From assembly GCA_902494295.1 (NCBI GenBank), contig CABUSL010000040.1, positions 1-15,016 on the forward strand: DNA of 15,016 nt, in the 5' to 3' direction. The number at the start of each line of letters is the position of its first letter. The first letter of the stretch is position 1. Source of the DNA: an uncultured Collinsella sp. (GTDB lineage Bacteria > Actinomycetota > Coriobacteriia > Coriobacteriales > Coriobacteriaceae). The position numbers were made by a program, and so were the translations under genes. The notes beneath the pieces are model-generated. The model saw only the letters and a program-made list of their open reading frames with translations, did no database searches and was not told where the DNA came from. Of the stretch, positions 6,577 through 13,606 are shown in pieces.

Positions 6577-9345
6577 CTACAGCAGCTCGCCGTGGCGGGC
6601 AATGTAGCGGCACTTTGCCAGCTGGGTGAGCGCGATATAGGCGGTAACGATGCCAATGAGCAGCCCAAAAAAGCTCGTGGGCAGCGGCATGAGGCCGAGC
6701 ACATCGGCGATGGGGCTTGCCGGCAGCCAGGTGACGAGCGCCAGGCCCAGCACGGTAAGAACGCACAATGCGGGCGCGGCGTGGTCGCGCGGGCTCGGCA
6801 GATGCGGGGAGCGCAACATGTGGACCACGAGTGTCTGCGACCACATGGACTCGACAAACCAGCCGCTCTGGAAGAGCGCAGCAAAGGTCGCCATACCCGC
6901 GACGTCGCCCGCGGCGGCAAGCTCGGACCAGCTTGCGTCCACGGCGGCGGGGCACACGACAAAGAAGAGCGCGGCGAAGGTCACGATGTCAAACAGCGAG
7001 CTCACGGGGCCCAGCTCGAGCATAAAGCCCTTGATGGATGCGGCGTCCCAGGCACGCGGGCGGGCAGTCCAGACGTCATCGACGGTGTCCCACGGCAGTG
7101 CGATGCACACGATCTCGTAGACCAGCGACAGCAGTACCAGCTGCAGGGCGCTCATGGGCAAAAACGGCAAGAACAGGCTCGCGACGGTCACGGACAGCAC
7201 ATTGCCAAAGTTGGAGCTCACCGTGGTCTTGAGGTACTTGAGCAGGTTGCCGTAAGTGCGGCGGCCTTCGATGATGCCGCGCTCGAGCACGCCCAGGTCC
7301 TTCTGAAGCAAGATGATATCGGCGGATTCCTTGGCAATATCGACGGCCGAATCGACCGAGATGCCGCAATCGCTCGCACGCATGGCGGCGGCGTCGTTGA
7401 TGCCGTCGCCCATAAAGCCCACGGTGTGGCCGAGCATCTCGCGCATGACACGTACCAGGCGCGCCTTCTGCAGCGGCGAGAGCTTGGCGAAGAGGTGGGT
7501 TTTCTCGGCGCGCTTGGCAAGTTCGGCGTCATCGAGCGCATCGATCTCGGAGCCGAGCAAGACGTTGCTCGCATCGATACCAATCTGCTCGCAGACGGTG
7601 GCGGCGACGCGGTCGTTGTCGCCGGTTAGGACCTTGACCGCCACGCCCTTGGCCTCGAGGGTGGCGACGGCGCCCGCGGCACTTGCTTTGGGCGGATCGA
7701 GGAAGGCCAAAATGCCCATCAGCACCATGTCGCACTCGTCGGCGATGCCAAACTCGCCCACGCAGCGCGGATTGGTCTTCTGCGCCACGGCAATTACGCG
7801 TAGGCCCTCGGCGTTAAGTCCGGCGATCTGCTTGCGAATCTGGGCGAGCTTCTCGTCGGTGAGCGGCTGAGCGATGCCATCGATCTCGACAAAGGAGCAG
7901 ATCTCGAGCATTTCCTCGGCAGCGCCCTTGGTAACCATCTGGGTTTTGCCTTGGGCGTCGGCGACAACTACGCTCAGGCGACGGCGCGAGAAATCGAAGG
8001 GAACCTCGTCGACCTTGGTGTAGCGGTCGCGCAGGCTCTGGCCCAGCATGGAATCGGGTGCGACGGTCGAGGGCGTCACATCGGCACGGTCGATTACGGC
8101 CAGGTCGATAAGATTTTTGAGGCCGGTCTGGAAGAAGCTGTTCAAAAACGCATGGCGCAGCACGCGCGCGTCCTCGTTGCCATCGGTGTTGAGGTAGCGC
8201 TCGAGCACGATGCGGTCTTCGGTGAGGGTGCCGGTCTTGTCGCAGCACAGGACGTCCATCGCTCCGAGGTTTTGAATCGCCGGCAGCTCCTTGACGATAA
8301 CCTGGCGACGGGCGAGGTCCTTGGCGCCCTGCGACAGGCTCGTGGTCACGATGACGGGAAGCATCTGCGGCGTGATGCCCACGGCCACGCTCGTGGCGAA
8401 CAGCAGCGCGTCGATGACGTTGCCCTTGGTGGCGGCGTTGATGGCAAAGACGGCCGGCGCCATAACGAGCATCAGGCGCACCAGCAGCATGGAGACGCTC
8501 GAGACGCCGCGGTCAAACGCGCTCTTTTCGCCGCGCCCGTTGAGCATCTTGGCGATGCCGCCCAGGTAGGTGTCCGAGCCGGTGGCAACGACAAGCGCCA
8601 TGGCGGCGCCGTTTTGCACGGAGGTGCCGGTAAAGACGATGTTCTTGCAGGCAGAGAGTGGCAGTGCGGAGCCGTCGGCGCCCTCGACGACGGTGACGGC
8701 GGTGGTCTTCTCGACGGCCTCGCTCTCGCCGGCGAGTGCGGACTCGATCACAAACAGGTCGCGCGCGGTGATGGTGCGGGCATCTGCCGGCACCATATCG
8801 CCGGCAGAGAGACGGATTACATCGCCGGGGACGAGCTCGTCGAAGGGGATCTCGATGCGCTCGCCGTCGCGCAGGGCGGTGCAAGTGTTGGAGACCAGGT
8901 CCTTGAGGGCCTCGGCCGCATTGCCGCTGCGGGCTTCCTGGATAAACTTCATGCCGCCCGATACCAGCAGCATGACGCCGATGACGATGACCGTGGAGGG
9001 GTCGCGCTGGGGCTCGGGCACGGCGATGACGTCGATATAGAGCGAGACCAGGGCGAGTGCGGCGAGGATACCGGCAAAGGGGTCGATGAACGCGTCGGCC
9101 AGGCGGCGGAAAAATGTCTTGGCGTGAGCCTCGATGGCGTTGGCGCCGTATGCGTCCAAGCGCTCCTCGGCCTGGTCGGCAGTGAGGCCGTCGGCTGTGG
9201 CGTCGAGTAGGGTTAGGGTGTCCTTGGCGTCATGCGTGACAGCAAAGACGGTGTTTTTGCTAAGGCCGGCGTGGGCGGCGGGACGCGCCGTGTGGCGGCG
9301 CTTGGAGATTGCTTCGAGCACTGTGGCCGTTTTGAGCATCAGCAT
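6577..9345 (-). CDS. mgtA: Mg2+-importing P-type ATPase
   Basis: A 922-residue P-type ATPase of the type IIIB (MgtA/MgtB) class, which moves Mg2+ into the cell at the expense of ATP. Visible in order are a cation-ATPase N-domain (about 40-110), the actuator domain with LVPGDVIRLSAGDMVPADAR (171-190) and ALAGESEAVEK (about 203-213), membrane helix 4 with AVGITPQMLPVIVTT (321-335), the phosphorylation site CCDKTGTLT (Asp369), the nucleotide-binding part, the hinge GDGINDAAAMRASDCGISVD, and C-terminal helices ending at ARHGELL. Length and motif order are normal for the family. The usual TGES threonine is Ala here, and the PEM in helix 4 is PQM. The start is set by AAGGAGG 5 bases before the ATG; a second in-frame ATG two codons on is possible. 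It is monocistronic, with a long leader carrying a small open frame. Confidence 0.95.
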   Translation of the reverse strand: MLMLKTATVLEAISKRRHTARPAAHAGLSKNTVFAVTHDAKDTLTLLDATADGLTADQAEERLDAYGANAIEAHAKTFFRRLADAFIDPFAGILAALALVSLYIDVIAVPEPQRDPSTVIVIGVMLLVSGGMKFIQEARSGNAAEALKDLVSNTCTALRDGERIEIPFDELVPGDVIRLSAGDMVPADARTITARDLFVIESALAGESEAVEKTTAVTVVEGADGSALPLSACKNIVFTGTSVQNGAAMALVVATGSDTYLGGIAKMLNGRGEKSAFDRGVSSVSMLLVRLMLVMAPAVFAINAATKGNVIDALLFATSVAVGITPQMLPVIVTTSLSQGAKDLARRQVIVKELPAIQNLGAMDVLCCDKTGTLTEDRIVLERYLNTDGNEDARVLRHAFLNSFFQTGLKNLIDLAVIDRADVTPSTVAPDSMLGQSLRDRYTKVDEVPFDFSRRRLSVVVADAQGKTQMVTKGAAEEMLEICSFVEIDGIAQPLTDEKLAQIRKQIAGLNAEGLRVIAVAQKTNPRCVGEFGIADECDMVLMGILAFLDPPKASAAGAVATLEAKGVAVKVLTGDNDRVAATVCEQIGIDASNVLLGSEIDALDDAELAKRAEKTHLFAKLSPLQKARLVRVMREMLGHTVGFMGDGINDAAAMRASDCGISVDSAVDIAKESADIILLQKDLGVLERGIIEGRRTYGNLLKYLKTTVSSNFGNVLSVTVASLFLPFLPMSALQLVLLSLVYEIVCIALPWDTVDDVWTARPRAWDAASIKGFMLELGPVSSLFDIVTFAALFFVVCPAAVDASWSELAAAGDVAGMATFAALFQSGWFVESMWSQTLVVHMLRSPHLPSPRDHAAPALCVLTVLGLALVTWLPASPIADVLGLMPLPTSFFGLLIGIVTAYIALTQLAKCRYIARHGELL

Positions 9346-9432
9346 AGGGTCCTCCTTGTTGAAGGGAGTTAGCGTACGTGTCGTATTTGCTTCAAAAAAC
9401 CTAGATGTCGCTCACGTCATGCTCGCGAATCC

Positions 9433-9471
9433 CCGTAAAGAGGACGGGCGGCTTTGTGGTGAGTTTTACGG
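9433..9471 (-). promoter_or_regulatory. Long-range stem in the mgtA leader
   Basis: CCGTAAA and TTTACGG form a 7-bp stem around a 25-base loop, between the small leader frame and mgtA. A TTTTTT run (in the mgtA sense) lies about 35 bases further on but is not directly attached to it. It is one possible element of a leader switch; its fold has not been tested. Confidence 0.3.
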
Positions 9472-9514
9472 TGCTCGTGCTCGTGAATGAGTGCCAACGA
9501 TCGGCTACTGGCGT

Positions 9515-9586
9515 TTATGCGAACGGGGAATCCTCGCGGCGTGCCGAGGGCGACATGTAGGTTTTTCGACTATGACTGCCTTTCAT
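9515..9586 (-). CDS. 23-residue putative leader peptide of mgtA
   Basis: A short frame begins MKGSHSRKTYMSPSARRE and ends DSPFA. It has a near-perfect ribosome site: TAAGGAGG, with 6 bases between AGGAGG and the ATG. Its stop is 169 bases before the mgtA ATG on the same strand, behind a TTGACA promoter. The peptide is basic, and its end has an Arg-Glu-Asp-Ser-Pro stretch. In Salmonella, the mgtA leader carries the proline-rich peptide MgtL, whose translation reports Mg2+ and proline status; acidic-plus-proline runs can destabilise ribosomes when Mg2+ is low. Sequence similarity to MgtL is not claimed: the link rests on position, size and strong translation signals. A 65-residue longer frame exists, but its start has no ribosome site. 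Confidence 0.55.
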   Translation of the reverse strand: MKGSHSRKTYMSPSARREDSPFA

Positions 9587-9652
9587 GGCACACCTCCTTA
9601 AGGCCGGGCGCAGTGCGCTCCAGGTACCTTGTACCCGTTTCAATCCGCCTGT

Positions 9653-9681
9653 ATTTTTGACGAGGGGATTTACCGTGTCAA
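9653..9681 (-). promoter_or_regulatory. Promoter of the leader peptide-mgtA unit
   Basis: On the minus strand a perfect -35 box TTGACA (9681-9676) is followed after 17 bases by AAAAAT (9658-9653), which matches the -10 consensus at four of six positions. Transcription would begin near 9646, giving about 60 bases before the leader ATG and about 300 bases before mgtA. A GC-rich hairpin (GCGC-act-GCGC, about 9608-9618) lies just before the leader's ribosome site. Confidence 0.55.
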
Positions 9682-9751
9682 CCCCATGCAAGCTTTCTTC
9701 ATTTTGCGTCACCGTCGCCGGCGAACGGTTGATTTTCGCCTGTAAACGGTA

Positions 9752-9802
9752 GTTAAGTTCAGATTAAATCAAATAGCATCAAGAATGGTCAAACTTGATT
9801 AA
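9752..9802 (+). promoter_or_regulatory. Candidate operator pair upstream of the sugar operon
   Basis: Two GATTAA words start at 9762 and 9797, 35 bases apart. The first is in GTTAAGTTCAGATTAA; the second is in GGTCAAACTTGATTAA (9787-9802), which is the GGTYAAWCGATTAA motif of the deoR and epimerase promoters with two extra bases. An inverted repeat, ATCAAG-N10-CTTGAT (9778-9799), overlaps the second copy. The DeoR protein encoded downstream is the natural candidate to bind here. Confidence 0.4.
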
Positions 9803-9835
9803 CAGCAAAACCACAAGGTAGATGGCCATTTGCAG

Positions 9836-9889
9836 TGAAAAACTCTGACACAATGAGAAAAAGAATGAAAAATACTGATTGAAAATGAA
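9836..9889 (+). promoter_or_regulatory. Helically phased TGA/A-tract region (likely bent DNA)
   Basis: TGA words begin at 9836, 9846, 9866, 9876 and 9886 (also 9854), and A-tracts lie at 9838-9842, 9858-9862, 9868-9872 and 9882-9885. Spacing near 10 bases, in an AT-rich island within a GC-rich genome, is the pattern that bends DNA. It sits about 140 bases before the likely start of the sugar operon. No promoter boxes could be fixed with confidence. Confidence 0.4.
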
Positions 9890-10023
9890 CTTACGTGGCA
9901 GTAATCTACATGTCACAGGGTAAGCCCCGGCGCGCAGGCTGCGGCCCTTATCGAATTACGGATATAGATCAGGTGCTCGAACGAGCAGAAACGATCAAGG
10001 ACGAAGGTAAAGGACGTAGAAGC

Positions 10024-10962
10024 ATGAAGCTTGCAACTCGTATCAACTCCTATTTTCGCGATGGCGACAAGAATCTTGATCGCGTGTTCGCGGAGTTCCA
10101 GAGCGTGGGCCTCACGCACGTCGACCTCAACTACCCCGAGCACTGCACAGGTGTCACGGCGGAGGACATGGCCGCCAAGCTCGCAGCTCACGAACTGCAG
10201 CTGAACGGCTGCGCGCTGCGCTTCCGCAACGCGTTCCTCAACGGTGACCTGGGCAATGCCGATGATGCCCTTGCCGCGGAAGCCCTTGAGCTCTGCTACG
10301 AGGCGTGCGACTACTGCCGCACTGCCGGTGGCAACACGGTGACCATCTGGCTCGGCCACGACGGTTTCGACTACAGCTTCCAGATCGCCTATGCTCGCGT
10401 CTTCGACCAGCTCGTAGCCGCATTCCAGAAGGTCTGCGATTATGCGCCCGACCTCAAGATCTCGATCGAGTACAAACCCTACGAGGAGCGCGCGTACGCG
10501 TTCATCGACTCCATGGGCATGACCGGCATGATCCTCAACGCTGCAGACCGCCCGAACCTGGGCGTCACGCTGGACTACTGCCACATGCTCATGAAGCACG
10601 AGAACCCCGCCATGGCCGTCGACCTGTTCGGCCGCGAGGGCAAGCTCTACGGCATTCACCTAAACGACGGCAACGGTCGCTTCGATGATGGCCTTATGAT
10701 TGGTACGTCCACGCCGGTGAAGACCCTCGAGTTCCTCTACTACGTGAAGAAGCACGGGTACGACAGCGCGATCTACTTCGACACGTTCCCGGTCATCGAA
10801 CCCGCTGCCGGCGAGGCTACGCAGAACGACCAGATGATTCATCTGCTCAACGATGCAATCGAGACCGTAGGCATGGAGAAGATCCAATCCGTTATCGATG
10901 CAAACGACGCGATTAAGGCAGCCGAGCTTGTCCGCGAGCTCTTCTGCGCAATGGGGAGGTAA
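10024..10962 (+). CDS. TIM-barrel sugar (phosphate) isomerase/epimerase
   Basis: A 312-residue protein of the xylose-isomerase-like TIM-barrel (AP endonuclease 2) family, which includes tagatose/allulose 3-epimerases. Expected metal-binding positions are visible: E149 (ISIEYKP), D184 with nearby H187 (VTLDYCHM), and H212 (LYGIHLND). The fourth position is Asp (D253, IYFDTFP) where ketose 3-epimerases usually have Glu. I chose the ATG at 10024 because MKLATRINSYF looks like a proper first strand and GGACG lies upstream; an in-frame extension to 9895 is possible but has no family character. The permease gene starts 3 bases after the stop. The likely role is isomerising or epimerising the imported sugar or its phosphate. 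The substrate is inferred from context and is not certain. Confidence 0.8.
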   Translation: MKLATRINSYFRDGDKNLDRVFAEFQSVGLTHVDLNYPEHCTGVTAEDMAAKLAAHELQLNGCALRFRNAFLNGDLGNADDALAAEALELCYEACDYCRTAGGNTVTIWLGHDGFDYSFQIAYARVFDQLVAAFQKVCDYAPDLKISIEYKPYEERAYAFIDSMGMTGMILNAADRPNLGVTLDYCHMLMKHENPAMAVDLFGREGKLYGIHLNDGNGRFDDGLMIGTSTPVKTLEFLYYVKKHGYDSAIYFDTFPVIEPAAGEATQNDQMIHLLNDAIETVGMEKIQSVIDANDAIKAAELVRELFCAMGR

Positions 10963-10965
10963 CCA

Positions 10966-12342
10966 ATGAAACGCGACTGGAACGCGATGGCTCAGGGGAT
11001 TCTGGACGCCGTCGGTGGTCCCGAGAACATCTCGGGAATGACGCACTGCGCGACGCGCCTGCGCCTCAATCTCAAGGACGACGCGGCTTGTGACGACGCT
11101 GCGGTCAAGGAAGTCGAAGGCGTTGTGAACACGCTGAACAAGGCTGGTCAGTACCAGGTTCTCATCGGCACTGAGGTCCCGAAGCTGTACGAGAAGTTTG
11201 AGCCGCTGGTCAAGGGCTCGGGCGCGGAGATCTCCGCTGCTACCAAGGACGAGGGCGAGAGCATCGTCAGCCAGGTCTTCTCCGCGATCTCCGGCATCTT
11301 TGCCCCGCTGCTGCCCGCGATGGCCGGCTCCGGTATCCTGCGCGGCTTTGTCATCCTGGCCGCCCAGCTCGGCATCATTGCCGAGGGCTCGGGCACCTAC
11401 ACCATCCTGTACACCTTGGCCATGAGCGTGTTCTACTTCTTGCCGGTGCTTCTTGGCTTCTCGGCCGGTAAGCGCTTCGGTGCCAGCCCCTACCTGTCGG
11501 CACTCATCTGCGCCTGCCTGCTGTACCCGGACTTTATCGCTCTTATGGGCGACACGGGCAACGGGGCCATGACCGACCTGTTCGGCATCCCCGTAGTGCT
11601 TATGAGCTACAACTCCACGGTTATCCCGGCGATTCTCGCCTCCTGGGCCTATTCGTTCCTGTATAAGTGGCTCGATGAGCACGTCTCCGAGATGCTCAAG
11701 CTCGTCGTGCTGCCCGCCGTGTCCCTGCTCGTGATGGTTCCCCTCACCATGATCGTGATCGGCCCGCTGGGCGTGTACGCCGGCGAGGGCATCGGCTTCG
11801 TGGTCAACTGGCTCATCGAGCGCAGCTCCGTGCTTGCCGGCATCCTGGTCGGCGGCGGTTGGTCGGTGCTCGTGTCCATGGGTATCCACTGGGCCGTGAA
11901 CCCCATCATGATCAACAACATCGCCACGGTTGGTTACGACTACATCTGCCCGTTCACCTTCGCCTGCAACTTCGGCGTGATCGGCTGCGCCCTGGGCGTG
12001 TTCCTGAAGGCCCGCGACCAGAAGCTCAGGACCTTCTCCATGACCGGTGTTATCTCCATCGCCCTGTCCGCCATCATCGAGCCCACCCTGTTCGGTATGC
12101 TCGTGCAGAACAAGAAGCTGTGGCTCGCCCAGATCATCGGCGGTGCCGCTGGCGGCACGTTCTGCGGCCTCATGGGTGTTGTGACCACGGCCTTTACCTT
12201 TGGCTCCGTTACCACCTTCCCGGCATTTGTGAGCTCCGACGCTATGAACTTCGCCTGGGCCATGGTTGGCATGCTCATTGCCTTTGCGGTCTCCGCGGTG
12301 CTGGGCTTTGTCTTCTGCGACAAGGAGCAGAAGCTCGCCTAA
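10966..12342 (+). CDS. PTS sugar transporter EIIBC, glucose/beta-glucoside superfamily
   Basis: A 458-residue PTS permease. The N-terminal EIIB domain (about 1-85) has the phosphorylated cysteine at residue 28 in MTHCATRLRL. The EIIC domain spans about 100-455 with roughly ten hydrophobic segments (for example MAGSGILRGFVILAAQLGII and LVVLPAVSLLVMVPLTMIVI) and the substrate-loop signature SAIIEPTLFG, a variant of the usual GITEP motif. There is no EIIA domain, so phosphate must come from a separate EIIA-Glc-type protein, as with MurP or TreB permeases. GGGAGG 6 bases before the ATG lies inside the end of the TIM-barrel gene, implying translational coupling. It imports and phosphorylates a hexose. 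The neighbouring epimerase and isomerase suggest allose, allulose or a relative, but the substrate cannot be read from this sequence. Confidence 0.9.
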   Translation: MKRDWNAMAQGILDAVGGPENISGMTHCATRLRLNLKDDAACDDAAVKEVEGVVNTLNKAGQYQVLIGTEVPKLYEKFEPLVKGSGAEISAATKDEGESIVSQVFSAISGIFAPLLPAMAGSGILRGFVILAAQLGIIAEGSGTYTILYTLAMSVFYFLPVLLGFSAGKRFGASPYLSALICACLLYPDFIALMGDTGNGAMTDLFGIPVVLMSYNSTVIPAILASWAYSFLYKWLDEHVSEMLKLVVLPAVSLLVMVPLTMIVIGPLGVYAGEGIGFVVNWLIERSSVLAGILVGGGWSVLVSMGIHWAVNPIMINNIATVGYDYICPFTFACNFGVIGCALGVFLKARDQKLRTFSMTGVISIALSAIIEPTLFGMLVQNKKLWLAQIIGGAAGGTFCGLMGVVTTAFTFGSVTTFPAFVSSDAMNFAWAMVGMLIAFAVSAVLGFVFCDKEQKLA

Positions 12343-12438
12343 GAGCTTGAAGTGCGTCGCCTCTGGGGCGCCATTTCACTCGAAGCGCGCCGTCTCGCCT
12401 GGGGCTCGTTATCCTCGCTCGAGGAGCGTCACCCTTGC

Positions 12439-12473
12439 GTGAGGTGCCTCACCTTCGTTCAAATTGTGAACGA
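12439..12473 (+). promoter_or_regulatory. Two adjacent palindromes upstream of deoR
   Basis: GTGAGG-TG-CCTCAC (12439-12452) is a perfect 14-base palindrome. TCGTTC-N7-GAACGA (12455-12473) follows at once. Another hairpin, CGCTC-gag-GAGCG (12416-12428), lies just before. They may end or stabilise the EIIBC transcript, or act as protein-binding sites. No T-run marks a clear terminator. Confidence 0.35.
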
Positions 12474-12480
12474 GAGGGTA

Positions 12481-12494
12481 GGTCAATCGATTAA
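12481..12494 (+). promoter_or_regulatory. Candidate autoregulatory operator of the DeoR repressor
   Basis: GGTCAATCGATTAA has a near-palindromic core around ATCGAT. It matches the GGTTAAACGATTAA copies upstream of the epimerase gene at 12 of 14 positions. It lies 107 bases before the deoR ATG, a reasonable place for self-control. Confidence 0.5.
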
Positions 12495-12600
12495 GCGGTC
12501 GTCATCGCAACAGGTGGCGGCCGCTATTCTGCACATGCGTTACACTTTTCGAAAAGAAATGAACGAGCGTGAAGCAGAGTGGTTTGGAGAGGGTCCCAAT

Positions 12601-13344
12601 ATGATCCCGTATGAGCGCCAGGAGCGAATTGTAGAGTGCCTGCAGAAGTCGGGCCTCGCGAGGATTTCCGAGCTGCAGGAGGAGCTGCCGGGCGTCTCTA
12701 TTTCGACGCTGCGCCGCGACCTCAAGGAGCTGGAAGCGCTTGGCAAGGTTGAGCATCTTTCGGGCGGCGCAGTGAAGCTCGTCTCGGCTGTCCACGAGGT
12801 GAGCATCTCGACGCGTTCGGGTTTGCACGGGAGCGAGAAGGACCAGATTGCCCAGGTTGCCCTGCGTCTCGTTGAGGATGGAGATACGCTCTATCTCGAT
12901 TCCGGCTCCACCTGTACGGCCCTGCTGCGCTTGTTGCTCGACCGCGACGTGACAATTTACACGACGGATGCCTCGGCGTGCCTGATTAAGAGCGAGATAC
13001 GCGCCCAGCTCATCGTAGTGGGCGGCGAGTTCAACCATGTGAACTCCTCGTTCTGCGGTTCTATGACCGAATCGATCCTGCGCGACCTGTACTTCGATAA
13101 GGCGTTTATCGGGATCAACGCGATTGACGAGGACCGCGGCGCCATGACGCCCTCCTACGTTGAGGCGACGAAAAAGCGCATTGTGCGCGAGAACTCGAAC
13201 AAGACGTACGTGCTGTGCGACAGCTCGAAGTTCCATCAGTTCTCGAGTGTTCGCGCGTTTGGGTTCGATGGTGTGGCGATTATCGCGGAGTCCTATGACG
13301 AGAAGATCGCCCAACGTGCGCGCCTGATCACGCCGGAGGCGTAG
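12601..13344 (+). CDS. DeoR-family sugar-responsive repressor
   Basis: A 247-residue DeoR-type regulator. The N-terminal winged helix (about 3-60) shows YERQERIVECL, ISTLRRDLKELEALGKVEHL and SGGAVKL. The C-terminal sensor domain (about 75-235) is the DeoRC fold that binds sugar phosphates: EKDQIAQVAL, LYLDSGSTCTALL, VVGGEFNH, FDKAFIGINAIDEDRGAMTP, and KTYVLCDSSKF. The length is typical. The ATG at 12601 is chosen because GGAGAGG lies upstream and MIPYERQERI matches the family start; the in-frame extension to 12352 contains intergenic palindromes. It sits between the permease and the epimerase-isomerase pair. It most likely represses the locus and is released by a sugar phosphate such as the imported hexose-6-P. 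Confidence 0.9.
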   Translation: MIPYERQERIVECLQKSGLARISELQEELPGVSISTLRRDLKELEALGKVEHLSGGAVKLVSAVHEVSISTRSGLHGSEKDQIAQVALRLVEDGDTLYLDSGSTCTALLRLLLDRDVTIYTTDASACLIKSEIRAQLIVVGGEFNHVNSSFCGSMTESILRDLYFDKAFIGINAIDEDRGAMTPSYVEATKKRIVRENSNKTYVLCDSSKFHQFSSVRAFGFDGVAIIAESYDEKIAQRARLITPEA

Positions 13345-13351
13345 GGTTTCA

Positions 13352-13448
13352 AGGCCCACGCCCGTGCGAGCACGGCCCATGGTGGCCAGCTGAATGGCGG
13401 GGCCTCTTTCTAGGGAACACAACGGCTTTTCGCCGTACGGAATCCGTA
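13352..13448 (+). terminator. Terminator-like hairpin cluster after deoR
   Basis: AGGCCC (13352-13357) can pair with GGGCCT (13400-13405), followed by CTTTCT. Inside lies CCGTG-cgag-CACGG (13362-13375). Next come ACGGC-ttttc-GCCGT (13422-13436) and the palindrome TACGGAATCCGTA (13436-13448). The T-run is weak, so termination is plausible but not certain. Confidence 0.4.
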
Positions 13449-13474
13449 TGACGCCAGCTAGATAGACAAATATG

Positions 13475-13484
13475 ACAACGTTGT
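13475..13484 (+). promoter_or_regulatory. Palindrome ACAACGTTGT
   Basis: A perfect 10-base palindrome about 130 bases before the epimerase ATG, in the AT-rich promoter region and upstream of the two operator copies. It could be a second protein-binding site. It is short, and its function is unknown. Confidence 0.3.
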
Positions 13485-13515
13485 GAATCTAGAGAAACCT
13501 GTAGGTTAACAACGT

Positions 13516-13564
13516 GGTTAAACGATTAATCAGCCAGACTTTAGATACAGGTTAAACGATTAAT
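13516..13564 (+). promoter_or_regulatory. Paired operator candidates upstream of the epimerase gene
   Basis: The 15-base sequence GGTTAAACGATTAAT occurs exactly twice, at 13516-13530 and 13550-13564, 34 bases start to start (about three helix turns). The core TTAA-ACGA-TTAA is nearly palindromic. A related copy lies upstream of deoR and a looser one upstream of the permease operon. The spacing suits two repressor dimers bound on one face of the DNA. Confidence 0.6.
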
Positions 13565-13606
13565 TACCAACGAGTAGATAACCAAAGAGCAGATAAGGAG
13601 TTCACC

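Noticed and set aside
6523..9210. Long plus-strand frames opposite mgtA (6523-7629 and 7951-9210)
   Set aside because: Antisense shadows of a highly conserved ATPase gene; the products are His/Gln/Gly-rich and show no family.
9385..9430. Intrinsic attenuator ending in TTTTTT just before mgtA
   Set aside because: The T-run is present on the mgtA strand, but the bases before it pair only in short broken stems (4 bp, then 2 bp), too weak to call.
9346..9650. M-box (ykoK) Mg2+ riboswitch in the mgtA leader
   Set aside because: I could not find the conserved M-box core segments or its closing stem. The small open frame is the stronger signal. A covariance-model search would settle it.
9895..10023. 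N-terminal extension of the TIM-barrel protein from the GTG at 9895
   Set aside because: No ribosome site at the upstream starts, and the added residues do not look like the family. The ATG at 10024 begins with a proper first strand.
10660..11889. A 409-codon minus-strand frame opposite the EIIBC gene
   Set aside because: Antisense to a clear PTS permease; the product is Asp/His/Gln-rich without recognisable domains.
12352..12600. N-terminal extension of the DeoR protein from 12352
   Set aside because: The region holds palindromes and a putative operator, and DeoR proteins typically begin as at the ATG at 12601, which has its own ribosome site.
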